A DNA stretch of 64,000 nt, taken from assembly GCA_027563935.2 (NCBI GenBank), contig CM050447.1, positions 18,430,001-18,494,000 of the forward strand, written 5' to 3'. The stretch is from Costus lasius. Taxonomy: Eukaryota; Streptophyta; Magnoliopsida; Zingiberales; Costaceae. Shown here piece by piece: positions 46,424-58,795 of this stretch (its first letter is position 1; the number at the start of each line of letters is the position of its first letter). Below the pieces are notes generated by a model. That model saw only the letters and a program-made list of their open reading frames with translations. It made no database searches and had not been told where the DNA came from. A program made the translations under genes and the position numbers.

Positions 46424-47523
46424 AATGCGATATGAAGTTACTAGCTATCAATGTTCTATCTGAGATATGCTTGAATGGTTAACTGTAACTATACTACAGA
46501 TATATAGGACCCGCAAACTAGTTCTTGTGAAGGCGCATAAAAGAGAATTAATTTTCCGAATGGAAATCAAAACATAGTATTTAGATGGGACAAAACAAAC
46601 ATAAATACTTATGAGTAGTACTAATAATGTAATGACGTGCGTTAGCATCTAGCTCATGAGTTCATGTCCCTCGAGTACAATTTTTTTTATCATATCTTAT
46701 TTGTATTTTAAGGGGATAAATATTTTTTATTTAATTAAACTAATTCTTTTTTAAAAAAAAATGCTACCACACGGCTCAAAAGGCTCCCTCACAGCACCTC
46801 ATCCTCTTGCTCGGATATTTTTGTAAAAACGGAATTGGCCCCAACGGCCCAACTCGGATGCGGTTGTCCTCAATTCGATCCGACAGAGAAATTGCAACTA
46901 ACGGAACGTGCTTTCCGATTCCGGTAACGAAAGGACAAAGCATTAATTTTCGAATGGGCCACGTCATGTATGTGCAAATGTATCACCACGTGGGAAACAT
47001 GTGTGTTTGTTTATATATACACACCAACAAGCCCACTGTTGCATTACTTTTTGTTTTGTTTGTAGCGCGGGCGAGGAACATTAGGTGCATAAAAAGACAA
47101 AATATTTTTATGTCATGTTTTTTTTTGTTGTTTTTCCGATTTTAATCCAATGATCTAAATTATAAGAATTCCTCCAATATGTGCGATTTACAGGGAGTTT
47201 GACTCTCTAAAATTCTAGAAAGGTCGCTCTGATATTTTTTCATAAATCCTCCAATAAGAGTCGTAATTTTTATATGAAGGAAGATTTTGATTATACCCTT
47301 TTTTTTTTTCATGATTTCTTGCTTGCCTTGAAATTTTTTCCACCGGCTCCCTAGAAAAATTCTCCCCTCCACTCCAACCTCCATGCATGATGCGTGCAAT
47401 TTGTACTGCTTTTGGATTGCGATAAAACAGAGTAATTAAACAGCGCGAAACACTTGGAAAAGTCGAAAAGGGTCGCCGCGAATTCTCGAAAATAATCGAC
47501 ATGTAATGCATCTTAATTTTTAG
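46424..47523. other. Intergenic DNA, no gene recognised
   Basis: Short unrelated frames on both strands show no domain. It holds the 3' flank of the kinase at 47524. Nothing further was supported. Confidence 0.5.
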
Positions 47524-48833
47524 CTAGGAAGAAGCCATCTCGATCTCAAATCTCCTCATCACCGGAGTCGACACCGCCGCAGAGGCATCGGTATTGCAGC
47601 TCGTCGCCATCCACGACTTCGGCGCCACAGCAGCGCAGGGAGAGTATTCCATCAGGTGGCGGAATGGATTCGGCGGGGTCGGAATCTCCACCCCGCCTTC
47701 CAGCATCCTCACTACCTCGCTCATCATCGGCCTGCTCTCCGGCCGATACTGCACGCACCACAACGCAGCCGCTACCATCCTCTCCGCCGCCTCCCTGTCC
47801 CCCTCCCCGACCCCGCACGCCGCCATCGCCTCCCCCATCTCCCGCTGCTCAAACCGCCTCCACATCCACAGCGGAAACCATTCCACCGCTAGATCCTCCC
47901 CTCTCGCGCCGCCGCCCACGTGGCGCCGCCTCCCCAGAACTTCGAATAGCAGGATCCCGTAGCTGTACACGTCGCACTTGTGGTTGAGCGGCATTGGGAC
48001 CGACATTTCTGGCGCGGCGTACCCGCGCGTGCCCCGCCACCCCGTCCTGCTCTGGTGCGTCATGTCTCGGTTGCATAGCTTCGCCAGGCCGAAGTCGGAG
48101 ACCTTGGGGCAGAGGTTCTTGTCGAGCAAGACGTTGCCGGGCTTGATGTCGTAGTGCGTGATACGCTGCTTGCACTCCTCGTGCAGGTACGCGATGCCCT
48201 TCGCCGTGCCGATAGCGATCTTGCGCCGCGTCTCCCAGTCGGCGGCAGCGCCGCTGCCGCGGAAGAGGAACTGATCGAGCGAGCCGTTGGGCATGAACTC
48301 GTAGACGAGCGCGCGGAGGCCGTGCTCGTAGCAGAAACCGTAGAGGCTGACGAGGTTGAAATGGTGGACGCGGCCGATAGTGCTAACCTCGGCCATGAAC
48401 TGCTCTTCGATGCGCTTGTGCGAGTCGCCCCTGAGGACCTTGACGGCCACGAGCACGTTGTTCGACAGCAAGCCCTTGTACACAGCACCGAACGCACCGA
48501 CGCCGAGTAAGTACGCGTATTCGTCCGTGGCCAGGCGGAGCTGGCGAGAGGTGAACCTGATGGGCTTCTCCATGGCGATCTCATTGAGGAACTTGTCCAC
48601 GGCGGGGGCGATGAAAGGTCGGGCCTTCGTTGTCCCAGGTGCGGAACCTGGAGTCGTGGTCCGCCGGTGGAGGCAGCGATAGTAGCAGACCAGGCCGACC
48701 AAAGTTTTCATGATCAGTACAACTGCGAAACAAAAATTGTACAATGCAATCATCAGAGAAGGGCAGAGTTGAAGTTGCAGCCGAATTAAAGCTTACACAA
48801 TAGGGCGATAACAAACGATGATGTGTAATTCAT
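47524..48833 (-). CDS. Non-RD receptor-like kinase lacking an ectodomain, 411 aa, 2 exons
   Basis: Exons: 48833-48797 and 48722-47524, joined in frame. The N-terminus (MNYTSSFVIALLFVLIMKTLVGLVCYYRCLHRR in outline: residues 5-28 hydrophobic, then Cys/Arg-rich) is one membrane segment with no extracellular domain. The kinase has LGVGAFGAVYKG, catalytic Lys107, catalytic Asp204 in ITHYDIKPGN and DFG in VSDFGLAKLC. The residue before Asp204 is Tyr, not Arg, so it is non-RD, as in many innate-immunity kinases. YAAPEMSVPMPLNHKCDVYSYG follows the activation loop. The family resembles LRK10-like or related lectin-RLK kinases that normally have a large ectodomain; the exact subfamily is unsure. The second exon is strongly GC-rich. 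Confidence 0.88.
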
Positions 48834-51800
48834 CGACCTCGATCGAGCTACGATTGAAGAAAAAGAAGAAGACGAAGATGAAGTGAAGGTTCACACCCGA
48901 GTTGGAACACAGTGGCAACATTTTTGGAGATTACGGCGGAATAATTAATTTGAAGAAAATTGAAAAGTTCAGGTTGATCCTCGGAGCAATCTTCGATTAA
49001 CATGGTGATCAAAACAAAGCTGGGTGTTTTTTATTTTTTATTTTTTGTGATCATCGAAGAGTTCTTGACACCATCTCAGTTTCTTCTTATTTTTATATAT
49101 TTCGTTATGAAATCTAAGACGCTTCAGAAGGCCGGCAATAGATATACTGCTCCTAATTGGAGAAACGATTTACATTTCATACTTTTTATCTCGATCCCAT
49201 CGAGATGAAAAATTAAACTGGTGTTCATATGGCAGCTTTGTCTGAAATGGAGCAAAACAATAAATCATTTGCACCCATAATAATTCTATCACAATTTTTT
49301 CATTTATCCATAACATTCAAGAACATTCAACCAGATCAACTGCCTCTTTTTATCAATCTTGAATTGTATATAATCTTCTCTTGTAGAAATATCTTGGCTT
49401 GGGTTGCTCACCTTGCACAGGTTATTAGATTGCCATGATCTTTATTATACTTAAACCCATGTTAATATCAAAAAACTCATTAAAGCCCTACATACCATGA
49501 TAATCTTTCTCTCCTGGGACTAAATTGGAGTATCTAGGTGAGGTAAACCGATACGAGTAGATGCAAGGTTGGACCATTCAATATATCTACTAATACAAAT
49601 TGAGGAAAAGACAGTACTACTCTTTTATCTTTTTCTTTTGTGCCTATCAAGGTCGCTTCTATGAGTAGTGCCTTTAAAGACTCTGTAGGTTCTGAAGGTG
49701 CTTGCTTGTATGATAGTCAAGATAGGAAATGGGTGTTGCATATCTAAAGTTGGGCTATGCATTATTGTCCCTTGTTGAATTTATCGCTTGTGGCTTTGTA
49801 CCACAGCCCTGCCAAGGCTACTTTCTTCGAGATCCTCCATCTGAGAAGATGATGTGGTGCTATTAATAAATTTTAATTATTTTTTTTGTGTAATTTAGAT
49901 ATATAGGTTAAATCAGTGAATGTTAGTGGGATTAGTGGCGTGTGTAATTTAAATATATAGGTTGTATCTGAGAAGATCTTCCATCTGTGAGCTGCATTGA
50001 CAGGTTGCACCAGTATGTGGCTTTCTCTTTTGTTAGTATTTCACTTTCTGAAGATGATATGGATGAACTGTGGCCAACTCAGTGTAACCTTTTGTTTCCT
50101 TTTCAAGGATTTTAGCAGAACTTTACTTAATTTTCATTTAATTTGCAAGGTTGCTCTCTGAAAAACTGCCACTAAATTTACTTGCAACTAATTTTTGCAT
50201 TTGGAGTATTAGAATTTGTTATAGAGTTGTCTTACACACACTTCTGCCTTTTTAGGATCTATTCTTAGCAGTAAAGGTATCAGAGTATCATTGATTTTTT
50301 ACTTTCAAACAGACATAAGCTGAACAATCTTCCTCCAGAAGATAGGAGAGTGGAGTTTGCTCTTGGCTTCTCAGTAGCAGCAGGCATTAATTGTACCACT
50401 TTGGTTCTTACTTTTCTACCTCAACTTGATGGCTATTGCTGATTCTGCACCACTTAGCAGCCAGCTATATGTTTGCCTGTGAAATCAAATTAATTGCCAT
50501 GCAAATTTCAGCTCATGTTCATCTGATTGAGGGCATATTGTTACAAGTGTATACTACTAACTGTTAGATTTTTTTTTAGATCTTTCCAAGTGTATCAGAA
50601 TTTTCTTAGCTCTGGTCAAAGTTACTATAATCACTTGCTAGAGAACATAGAATCTGGCCTTTTCCCTTGATTTCTTCGGCAAGCAATGAAACCAATCAGT
50701 ACAGACAAACTTTCTTCCTGTTCATGAGAACACCTGGATACACATGCACCCTTAGTGGGTGAACAAAGCTAAGGTGCACTCAAGTTCAATGGCTGGCTAA
50801 GCATCCTTCTCGTTCCCCATCCAACTGACATTGTTGTGTACTTTAAGTCAAATGATGCGCAGAGGATTGATAATTTGATTCTACTTGTACTCTAATTGCA
50901 TGCACCACTCCTTTTGGTTGAACCTTGCCTGTAAAAGCATCTGCGAAGATGTCCTCAATTAGGTTTCACAATTCTGCAGTTCTGTGTTGTGGAAGAAAAT
51001 TTGAGAATCCACATGCTCCATCTCCTTTCTTTCCTCTGTTTTTGTAACATGATGATGGTGCTCTCATCTCCTCTATTCCATGACTGAAACTTGAGCATGC
51101 TTGAAGATTAATTTATATTGCTTCAACTCATAAGTCACAGTTCAAGATGCCATGTCATGAAGCAGGAGCCTGATGCAAGCCTCTACTTGCTTTTGGAACC
51201 AGGCAAGCCAAAAGCAGCCCAGCCCAAACTTTGTTTGGGATCAGAACTTTTAAAGCACTAGATGTTCAAATGACAACCACAAGTCCTTAACCTATGTTTA
51301 GATCATATCATGCTTGCGAATTGCAGGTACAAATAGATTGAAAAGATAGGCAGCTACTTTGTTACCTAAAGTGGATGTTGTCTGATTCATGCTGCAGTTC
51401 ATAGTAGGCAGCCTCTGCCTGCATCAACCTTAGCCTACCACTGCACATGGATTCGTTAACAAAGACTCTAATGTATGTACTGAATGAGCTTTCAAAAACC
51501 ATCCAAGGAAGATGCAAAAGAATGTCCGACACTGAGGAGAGCTTACCAATTCAATTAGAAGTCTATCTCTCTCCAATAATTTACATAAAAAATCTCTCTG
51601 ATTGGAAAATCGTTTATTTTAATCTAACGTGACATGCTTTTTAAGAGGAAATATGGCATTTTTGCTCACCAATTTAATATGTATTACTCCAAACTACTCC
51701 ATCTTTTTGTGGTTTGGAATGCAGTGTCACAAGGCTCTCCATTATGTGACCTTTGGCTTTTTCAACTTTAAGAAGAATAAAATGGCCTTTCGCTGCACAT

Positions 51801-51945
51801 AAAGGGGGTGGACTATGTGAGCTTTGCCTCTTTCTTTTGTCCTATATACTATTGCTATTAATTATTCAATCCAACTTCGAATTTGCATCCATCTCAACAT
51901 GGAAATTTTAGAGAAAATAGAATTTTTCCCTATTAAGAAGAAAGA

Positions 51946-51989
51946 TTTTTTTTTTTTTTTTTTTTTTTTTGGGGGGGGGGGGGGGGGGG
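51946..51989 (+). repeat. T25G19 homopolymer junction
   Basis: A run of 25 T is followed directly by 19 G. Such a pair of runs is prone to length errors in sequencing and to polymerase slippage, and its exact length should be doubted. Confidence 0.85.
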
Positions 51990-52955
51990 CGCTATGGATC
52001 AAGTACAAAGATTGGCAGATGCCACTTTTAATAATTAGACCTAAGTCCACAAGGATTAGAAGGAAATGGAAGAGGTGGGGGTGAGAGAATAATTTTTACG
52101 ATTTTGTGGATTAGAAAATAAAAAGGAGAGGTAGGAGGAGAAGTTTGACATTTTGGTTTTTCTTTCTTTTATGGGAAAGAATGACCTTGTAAAATAACAA
52201 TATTAATTTATAATATTTTATATGATTCGATTATTTTTTAATTAGAAATGAATTAATTTATTATTTGATTATGATTTACATTCAACTTAATCGATTTTAT
52301 TCTTAATAATTCCGCGTGGGGCAAGATTCCACTAGTGTGGACCCGAAGGGTCACATGGAAATCTTTAATTAATCTCCCATACTCGCAACAATAATGCCTT
52401 GCATCGAGTCGTGAGTTGGTCCACCAACGAATAAGGAAAATATAAATAGTTAATTTGTCAAGGTCTCCATTGTCACTTTCCAAATGGACGTGAAATTAAT
52501 GCGTTGTAACGGTCCGCTACCGATTTATCTGTATGTATGAATCAACGGTTTTAGGTTTATCGCGGCACGGGGAACCCAGCTACTATATGTAGTGCCGAAA
52601 CGTTACACACTACATTCATTGTATCAATTAGTAAATATACAGTGCCATAGTTTTATAGTTATGCGTGGACGGCGCACCGCAGTCGACAAAAGTCAAATTC
52701 CGGGGACGCCAATGAGGCTCTCGTTTGTTGACCTGACCCCTGTAGCGGTACCACGTGGGCATACAGTTCGGCCCCACCGTGACCTGAGGCCCGTGAAGGC
52801 GTCCCTACATGTGGTATTTGTGCGGGAGAAGGCATCGCCGTCGGATGAGTACGTAGCGTGATGATATATTGATATCGAAGTTAACTATCGCACCCATTGA
52901 GGAAGTAGCGGGCGACCGCCAAGTCAGCCGGTAAAAAGGGGGCGAATTTTCTAAA

Positions 52956-53122
52956 CAGCCGCGGCTGCATAAAATTGTTAGTAAGCACCGATAATTTTTA
53001 AATAAATTTATTCATTATAATATTACTATCAATAAATAGCTTACAAGGTATAAATTAATTTTATAAAAAAAATTTAAAAAATATTTTTTAACTAAAATAT
53101 AGGCAGCCGCGGCTGCATAAAA
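52956..53122. repeat. Direct repeat of a palindromic 19-mer in the H+-ATPase promoter
   Basis: CAGCCGCGGCTGCATAAAA occurs at 52956-52974 and again at 53104-53122, 148 bases apart. Its first 12 bases are a perfect palindrome. It lies about 220-390 bases upstream of the ATPase start codon. The intervening DNA is AT-rich. Confidence 0.75.
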
Positions 53123-53181
53123 AATGTTTCCGTAAAAAGGGTAGGCGGCGGGCCCCGCCGTTTAGGGAGGGCACTGACGAC

Positions 53182-53189
53182 TATAAAAG
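53182..53189 (+). promoter_or_regulatory. TATA box of the H+-ATPase gene
   Basis: TATAAAAG lies about 155 bases upstream of the ATG at 53342. A start of transcription near 53210 would give a leader of about 130 bases. Confidence 0.65.
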
Positions 53190-53341
53190 GGGGCTTCGCA
53201 GTCGGAGGCGCCTCGTCTTCTCCGCAGAGAAAGCTTCCATTTCGAGCGCGAGGGCGGGAGCTCTGGGACATAGTGCCCCGGTGATTCCTTGTGATAGGCA
53301 TTTGCCCAGCGGATTTCCTGTTGTAGAAGTGGTTGCCGGAG

Positions 53342-56300
53342 ATGGGTGGCGAGAAGGCAATCAGCTTGGACGAGATCAAGAACGAGGCTGTCGATCTGGT
53401 GAATATCTTCAATGCATACTTGATTTCCTTGATTTGTTGTTCGATTGGTGGAATTCCATGATGGGTTTGAGGGCTATATGCAACTATTTTGATCTTTTTT
53501 CTCACTCTTGTTTCTGGTACGAGGAATGGGAGATGATTTGTAGGGAAATAATATTCATTTTGATATTTCCATAAATCCTTTGTGGTGGGCGCTTACTTTG
53601 GACATCGAGTGTATTTTTCTGATTTCCCCTATATTTTAGATTGACAAACTCCTCGCGGTCTGATTTTTCTCCTTTTCTGATAATTTCTGGATTTTCATCT
53701 TTTCCTATTTTTGGAGCCTAGTCTTATATCTAGTAGGATTCGGTAGTCGACAGGACGAGTTTTTCATGTCCAGTTATACATCACTAGCATCAGAATTCAC
53801 AGGAAGTGGCGAAGATGTTTTTGCTTCAATTTTATATAGTTATAATCTGAAGTAACTACACCTGTTTATTTCTTATTTCGTACTTAATATTTTAATAAAA
53901 CTCGTTCAGTTTATAATTTGGTGTTCACCTTACTCTCCTTATATTCTATTCTTGAGGATTTAATAAGCCCATTCCTGGTATTCCTTGCGTCAAACGCTGG
54001 CATAAACATGGATGGGCCAAAATGTTCTAGAATTTTTTAAACTACAAAACGATTTCTTTATTTTGGTAAGTACGTATGGAAATCATTTCAGTGTCGTTCT
54101 AAATAGATGATTTTCTATTTGGGAATGAACAAGGCAAATTAGGAAGCTCTCAACCGTCAATTAACGTGAACAGTGTTGAAATCTTGCCAAAATAATCCTA
54201 TATTTTTTTTCCTTCATTTTAGTCGACAAATTTGTTTATGTCAATTTCAGGAACGAATTCCAATTGAAGAAGTTTTCGAGCAGCTGAAATGTACAAGGGA
54301 AGGTCTCTCATCTACCGAAGGGGCAAATCGGCTCCAGCTCTTTGGCCCCAACAAACTCGAGGAGAAAAAGGTTAACTTTTTCATTGCTGTTAGTGTACTA
54401 ATCTTTCCCATACCAACAGATTTACTTGCCATAATCTGCAGGAAAGCAAAATTCTCAAATTTTTAGGCTTCATGTGGAACCCTCTATCATGGGTGATGGA
54501 AATGGCCGCCATCATGGCCATTGCCTTGGCCAACGGCGGTGGGAAGCCCCCAGACTGGCAAGATTTTGTTGGCATTGTTGTATTGCTCGTGATCAACTCC
54601 ACCATCAGTTTTATTGAAGAAAACAATGCCGGCAATGCTGCGGCGGCCCTCATGGCCGGCCTCGCTCCAAAAACAAAGGTGTAGATTGGTTATATCTTTT
54701 GTAATGCAAAATTAATTGTCTTCCTTTGGTTTTTTTGCTCTTCCTTACTTCATCAGCGATTGTGGTCTGCAGGTTCTTAGAGATGGCCGTTGGAACGAGC
54801 AGGATGCTGCAATTCTGGTTCCTGGTGATATTATCAGCATTAAACTCGGCGATATCGTCCCTGCTGACGCTCGCCTTCTAGAAGGGGATCCTTTGAAGAT
54901 TGACCAATCAGCTTTGACAGGGGAGTCCCTGCCTGTCACTAAGAATCCAGGAGATGAGGTGTTCTCTGGGTCGACCTGCAAGCAGGGTGAGATTGAGGCG
55001 GTCGTCATTGCTACTGGTGTGCACACCTTCTTTGGAAAGGCTGCTCACTTAGTGGACAGCACGAACCAAGTTGGGCATTTCCAGAAGGTCCTTACAGCCA
55101 TTGGCAACTTCTGCATCTGTTCCATTGCGGTTGGTATGGTTGTGGAGATCATCGTCATGTACCCAATTCAACACCGCAGATACAGGGACGGGATTGACAA
55201 TCTCTTAGTCCTCTTGATTGGAGGCATACCAATTGCTATGCCCACAGTCTTGTCAGTGACTATGGCTATTGGATCTCACAGGCTCTCCGAGCAAGGCGCC
55301 ATCACGAAGAGGATGACTGCTATAGAGGAGATGGCTGGTATGGATGTTCTCTGCAGTGATAAGACTGGGACGCTAACACTCAACAAATTGAGTGTTGACA
55401 AGAGCCTAATTGAGGTATTTGCAAAGGGTGTGGATAAGGAGTATGTGTTGTTGTTGGCAGCAAGAGCATCGAGGACGGAGAATCAGGATGCTATTGATGC
55501 CGCCATGGTTGGGATGCTTGCGGACCCAAAGGAGGTAGTTCATGTGATGCTTTGTAGTTCTTCTACTTTCAGGTAATATATTTCTAGGCCTTGACTGTGA
55601 TAATTTCTAATAAACAGGCGAGGGCAGGCATCAGGGAAGTCCATTTTCTACCTTTCAATCCTGTTGACAAAAGAACAGCTCTTACCTACGTTGACTCTGA
55701 TGGCAATTGGCATCGTGTTAGCAAAGGTGCTCCGGAGCAGGTATGTAATTTTCAGAAGCTTCTTTTCACATTCTCATTTTCATTAGGATGTAAAGTTTAC
55801 ATGCTTTTTCAATCTACTTGATGATTAACCTTTTTCTTTGAAGTAGATTTTGAATCTTTGCAACTGCAAGGAGGATGTCAGACATAAGGTTCATGCTGTC
55901 ATTGACAAGTTTGCTGAACGTGGGTTGAGATCATTAGCTGTTGCAAGACAGGTCTACTTTTGTCCCCCATTATTCTAATTGCTACTACACTGAAACCAGT
56001 ATTACTCACACCAAATTTTTCGTACTACAGGAGGTTCCTGAGAGATCCAAGGAGAGTCCAGGGGGACCATGGCAATTCGTGGGTTTGTTGCCACTATTTG
56101 ATCCTCCAAGGCATGACAGCGCGGAAACTATTCGCAGGGCGCTCAACCTTGGTGTCAATGTTAAAATGATTACCGGTGAAGATACACTTGTTTCAACTTT
56201 CTGCAACGTCGCTAGATTAACTTTTTAGAGTATATCATAATTGTTTCATATGTATATTCAGGTGATCAGCTCGCTATAGCTAAAGAGACCGGTCGAAGAC

Positions 56301-58795
56301 TCGGAATGGGAACAAATATGTATCCTTCCTCTTCATTGCTTGGCCAAAATAAGGATTCATCATTAGATGCACTACCAGTAGATGAACTGATAGAGAAGGC
56401 CGATGGGTTTGCAGGAGTTTTTCCAGGTAATCTTGATAATCCCAAGTATCCTCAGTGACTGCTACGGTTCTCTGCTCTTAAGCAAGATTAATGATCATTT
56501 TCTTCCTGAATAGAACACAAGTACGAAATTGTGAAGAAGCTACAGGAGCGTAAGCACATTTGTGGAATGACTGGAGATGGAGTTAACGATGCTCCTGCTT
56601 TGAAGAAAGCAGACATTGGAATTGCAGTTGCCGATGCCACAGATGCAGCTAGAAGTGCTTCTGACATTGTCCTCACTGAGCCTGGGCTTAGTGTAATCAT
56701 CAGTGCTGTGCTTACTAGCCGTGCTATTTTCCAGAGGATGAAGAACTACACTGTTTGTACCTAAATGTCAATACATTGTTCCAATTGATCTTATCATGTA
56801 TGAAATATCACTGACATAGTCTTATGATCTTGCTGCACTGCAGATTTATGCTGTATCCATCACCATTCGTATCGTGGTAAGTGTTAATTGGACTATAGCT
56901 GTCATGGCTACACGAATTCGACATTTGCTGCTTGCATCTCAATGTTCACTTCTGATGTGTATTTTATAACCTTGCAGCTCGGCTTTATGCTCATTGCTCT
57001 TATATGGAAATTTGACTTTTCACCTTTCATGGTTTTGATCATTGCCATTTTAAATGACGGTGAGATTAGATGATTAATAGTTACTCCTGTGCAACTCTCG
57101 TTGCATATTGTCATTGTTCCATTCTGATGGCATATTGTTTGTCTTTGCCACTATAGGTACAATCATGACAATCTCAAAGGACAGAGTGAAACCATCTCCA
57201 TTGCCTGATAGTTGGAAGCTGAAGGAGATATTTGCTAGTGGCATTGTTTATGGCAGTTACTTAGCTTTAATGACTGTTATTTTCTTCTGGGCCATGAAAG
57301 ACACTAACTTCTTCTCTGTATGTATTCTTTTACGAGCAATGGTTCTTTTACAGCTAATTTTCAGCATTTATATAAAACTTTATAAAATGAATATCATAAT
57401 TTTTCTATTACAGTAGCTACATTATCTTACACTTCATTCTAATCCCCTTATCATTGGTCACTAGTGTTAACTTGATTAATTTGAAATGATATTACCAGCA
57501 CTATACTTCTCTGGACATTGTGAGAATCTAACATGATTTCTTGTTACAACATGGCAGAATAAATTTGGTGTCAGATCACTGAGACATAGCGAAGACGAGA
57601 TGATGTCTGCTCTATACCTGCAAGTTAGTATCATCAGTCAAGCACTTATTTTTGTTACCAGATCGCGCAGCTGGTGTTTTGTTGAACGCCCTGGACTTCT
57701 TTTAGTCAGCGCCTTCGCTATTGCTCAACTTGTAAGATCATTTTCCTTCCCATTCTATCTGTTTTCCTCATAATACTCTTTATTATTCCTGAACTTGTAG
57801 GATCCCTTTCCCTGAGCTTGTTGGAACTAGTGCCTAGCTTTTATTGAGTTGTCTGCCTTATTAGTTATTACATATACAATCTAACTGAATTACAGCTTAC
57901 AACTAGCAGTATAATATGCGTTGTATTGGTTCAAGTTCACTCCGATGAGGTTATCCTATTAGTGTTTGAAAGACAGCTTGCTATTCAAGCTGACCCATAC
58001 TGATCTGATATCCAAGACTGTGTTCACCCTAAAATTCTTTACCTGAAAATATATTTTTTTTATATTTAGTTCGTATTTTGGAGAAAGACCTCAGGAACTG
58101 TTTGTCTGAAATCTTTCTTTCAGGTTGCAACTCTTGTAGCTGTCTATGCTGACTGGGGCTTTGCACGGATTAAGGGAATAGGCTGGGGATGGGCCGGGGT
58201 TATCTGGCTTTACAGCATAGTTTCCTTCTTCCCTCTTGATTGGTTCAAATTTTCTATCCGCTACATTCTAAGTGGAAAAGCTTGGGATAACCTCCTGGAG
58301 AACAAGGTTTGAGTCGTTCTAATATGTATCTGTTTTTTATTTTCTTCGACGCTAAATTGGGATATTACACATACTTTTTGTTCTCTAATGCAGACTGCCT
58401 TCACCACCAAGAAGGATTATGGTAAGGAAGAAAGGGAAGCTCAGTGGGCTCTAGCACAGAGAACTCTTCATGGACTCCAACCACCTGAAGCCGTTAACAT
58501 CTTCCCAGAAAAGAGCAGCTACAGAGAACTCTCGGAGATTGCTGAGCAAGCCAAACGGCGAGCTGAAATTGCAAGGTATTGCATTCTTGAGGAACAAAGA
58601 AAAAACTATTCTATCCTTTGAAGCCCTCAACAATAGTTTTGAACAAAAATAAGCTCTGCTAGATGCTGATATTCCTTGCTTTCATGATCAATTTGCAGGC
58701 TTCGTGAGCTCCACACTCTTAAAGGCCATGTGGAATCGGTGGTCAAGCTCAAAGGGCTTGACATTGACAACATCCAGCAGCACTACACTGTATAA
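53342..58795 (+). CDS. Plasma-membrane H+-ATPase (P3A-type, AHA family), 954 aa, 16 exons
   Basis: This P-type pump exports protons across the plasma membrane using ATP, energising nutrient uptake. Exons: 53342-53398, 54251-54370, 54442-54678, 54773-55534, 55618-55740, 55847-55951, 56031-56175, 56262-56426, 56514-56752, 56844-56876, 56978-57059, 57157-57317, 57558-57731, 58124-58306, 58394-58575, 58699-58795; the lengths sum in frame. Visible are TGES, phosphorylated Asp334 in [29 protein letters not shown] and the proton-pathway Asp in AILNDGTIM. The protein ends HYTV, so the penultimate Thr (953) is the 14-3-3 docking site whose phosphorylation activates the pump. Length matches the family (about 950). 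It starts [19 protein letters not shown]. Which isoform it is cannot be told. Confidence 0.97.

Larger units (their letters stand above)
48834..53181. other. Long intergenic interval without recognised genes
   Basis: This 4.3-kb stretch has no frame longer than about 90 codons with a domain. It includes the T25G19 homopolymer junction at 51946-51989, a short perfect hairpin (TGCTTTTGG/CCAAAAGCA near 51191-51222) and the duplicated palindrome 52956-53122. Its right end is the promoter of the H+-ATPase. Confidence 0.5.

Noticed and set aside
47594..48682. Long plus-strand frames (up to 122 codons) and a 174-codon minus-strand frame
   Set aside because: They overlap the non-RD kinase in other frames and show only low-complexity Ser/Arg/Pro composition.
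51191..51222. Short hairpin (TGCTTTTGG/CCAAAAGCA)
   Set aside because: The stem is only 9 bp with no match to any miRNA I recognise; too short for a miRNA precursor.
54390..55026. Minus-strand frames of 87-93 codons
   Set aside because: Antisense shadows of H+-ATPase exons 3 and 4.
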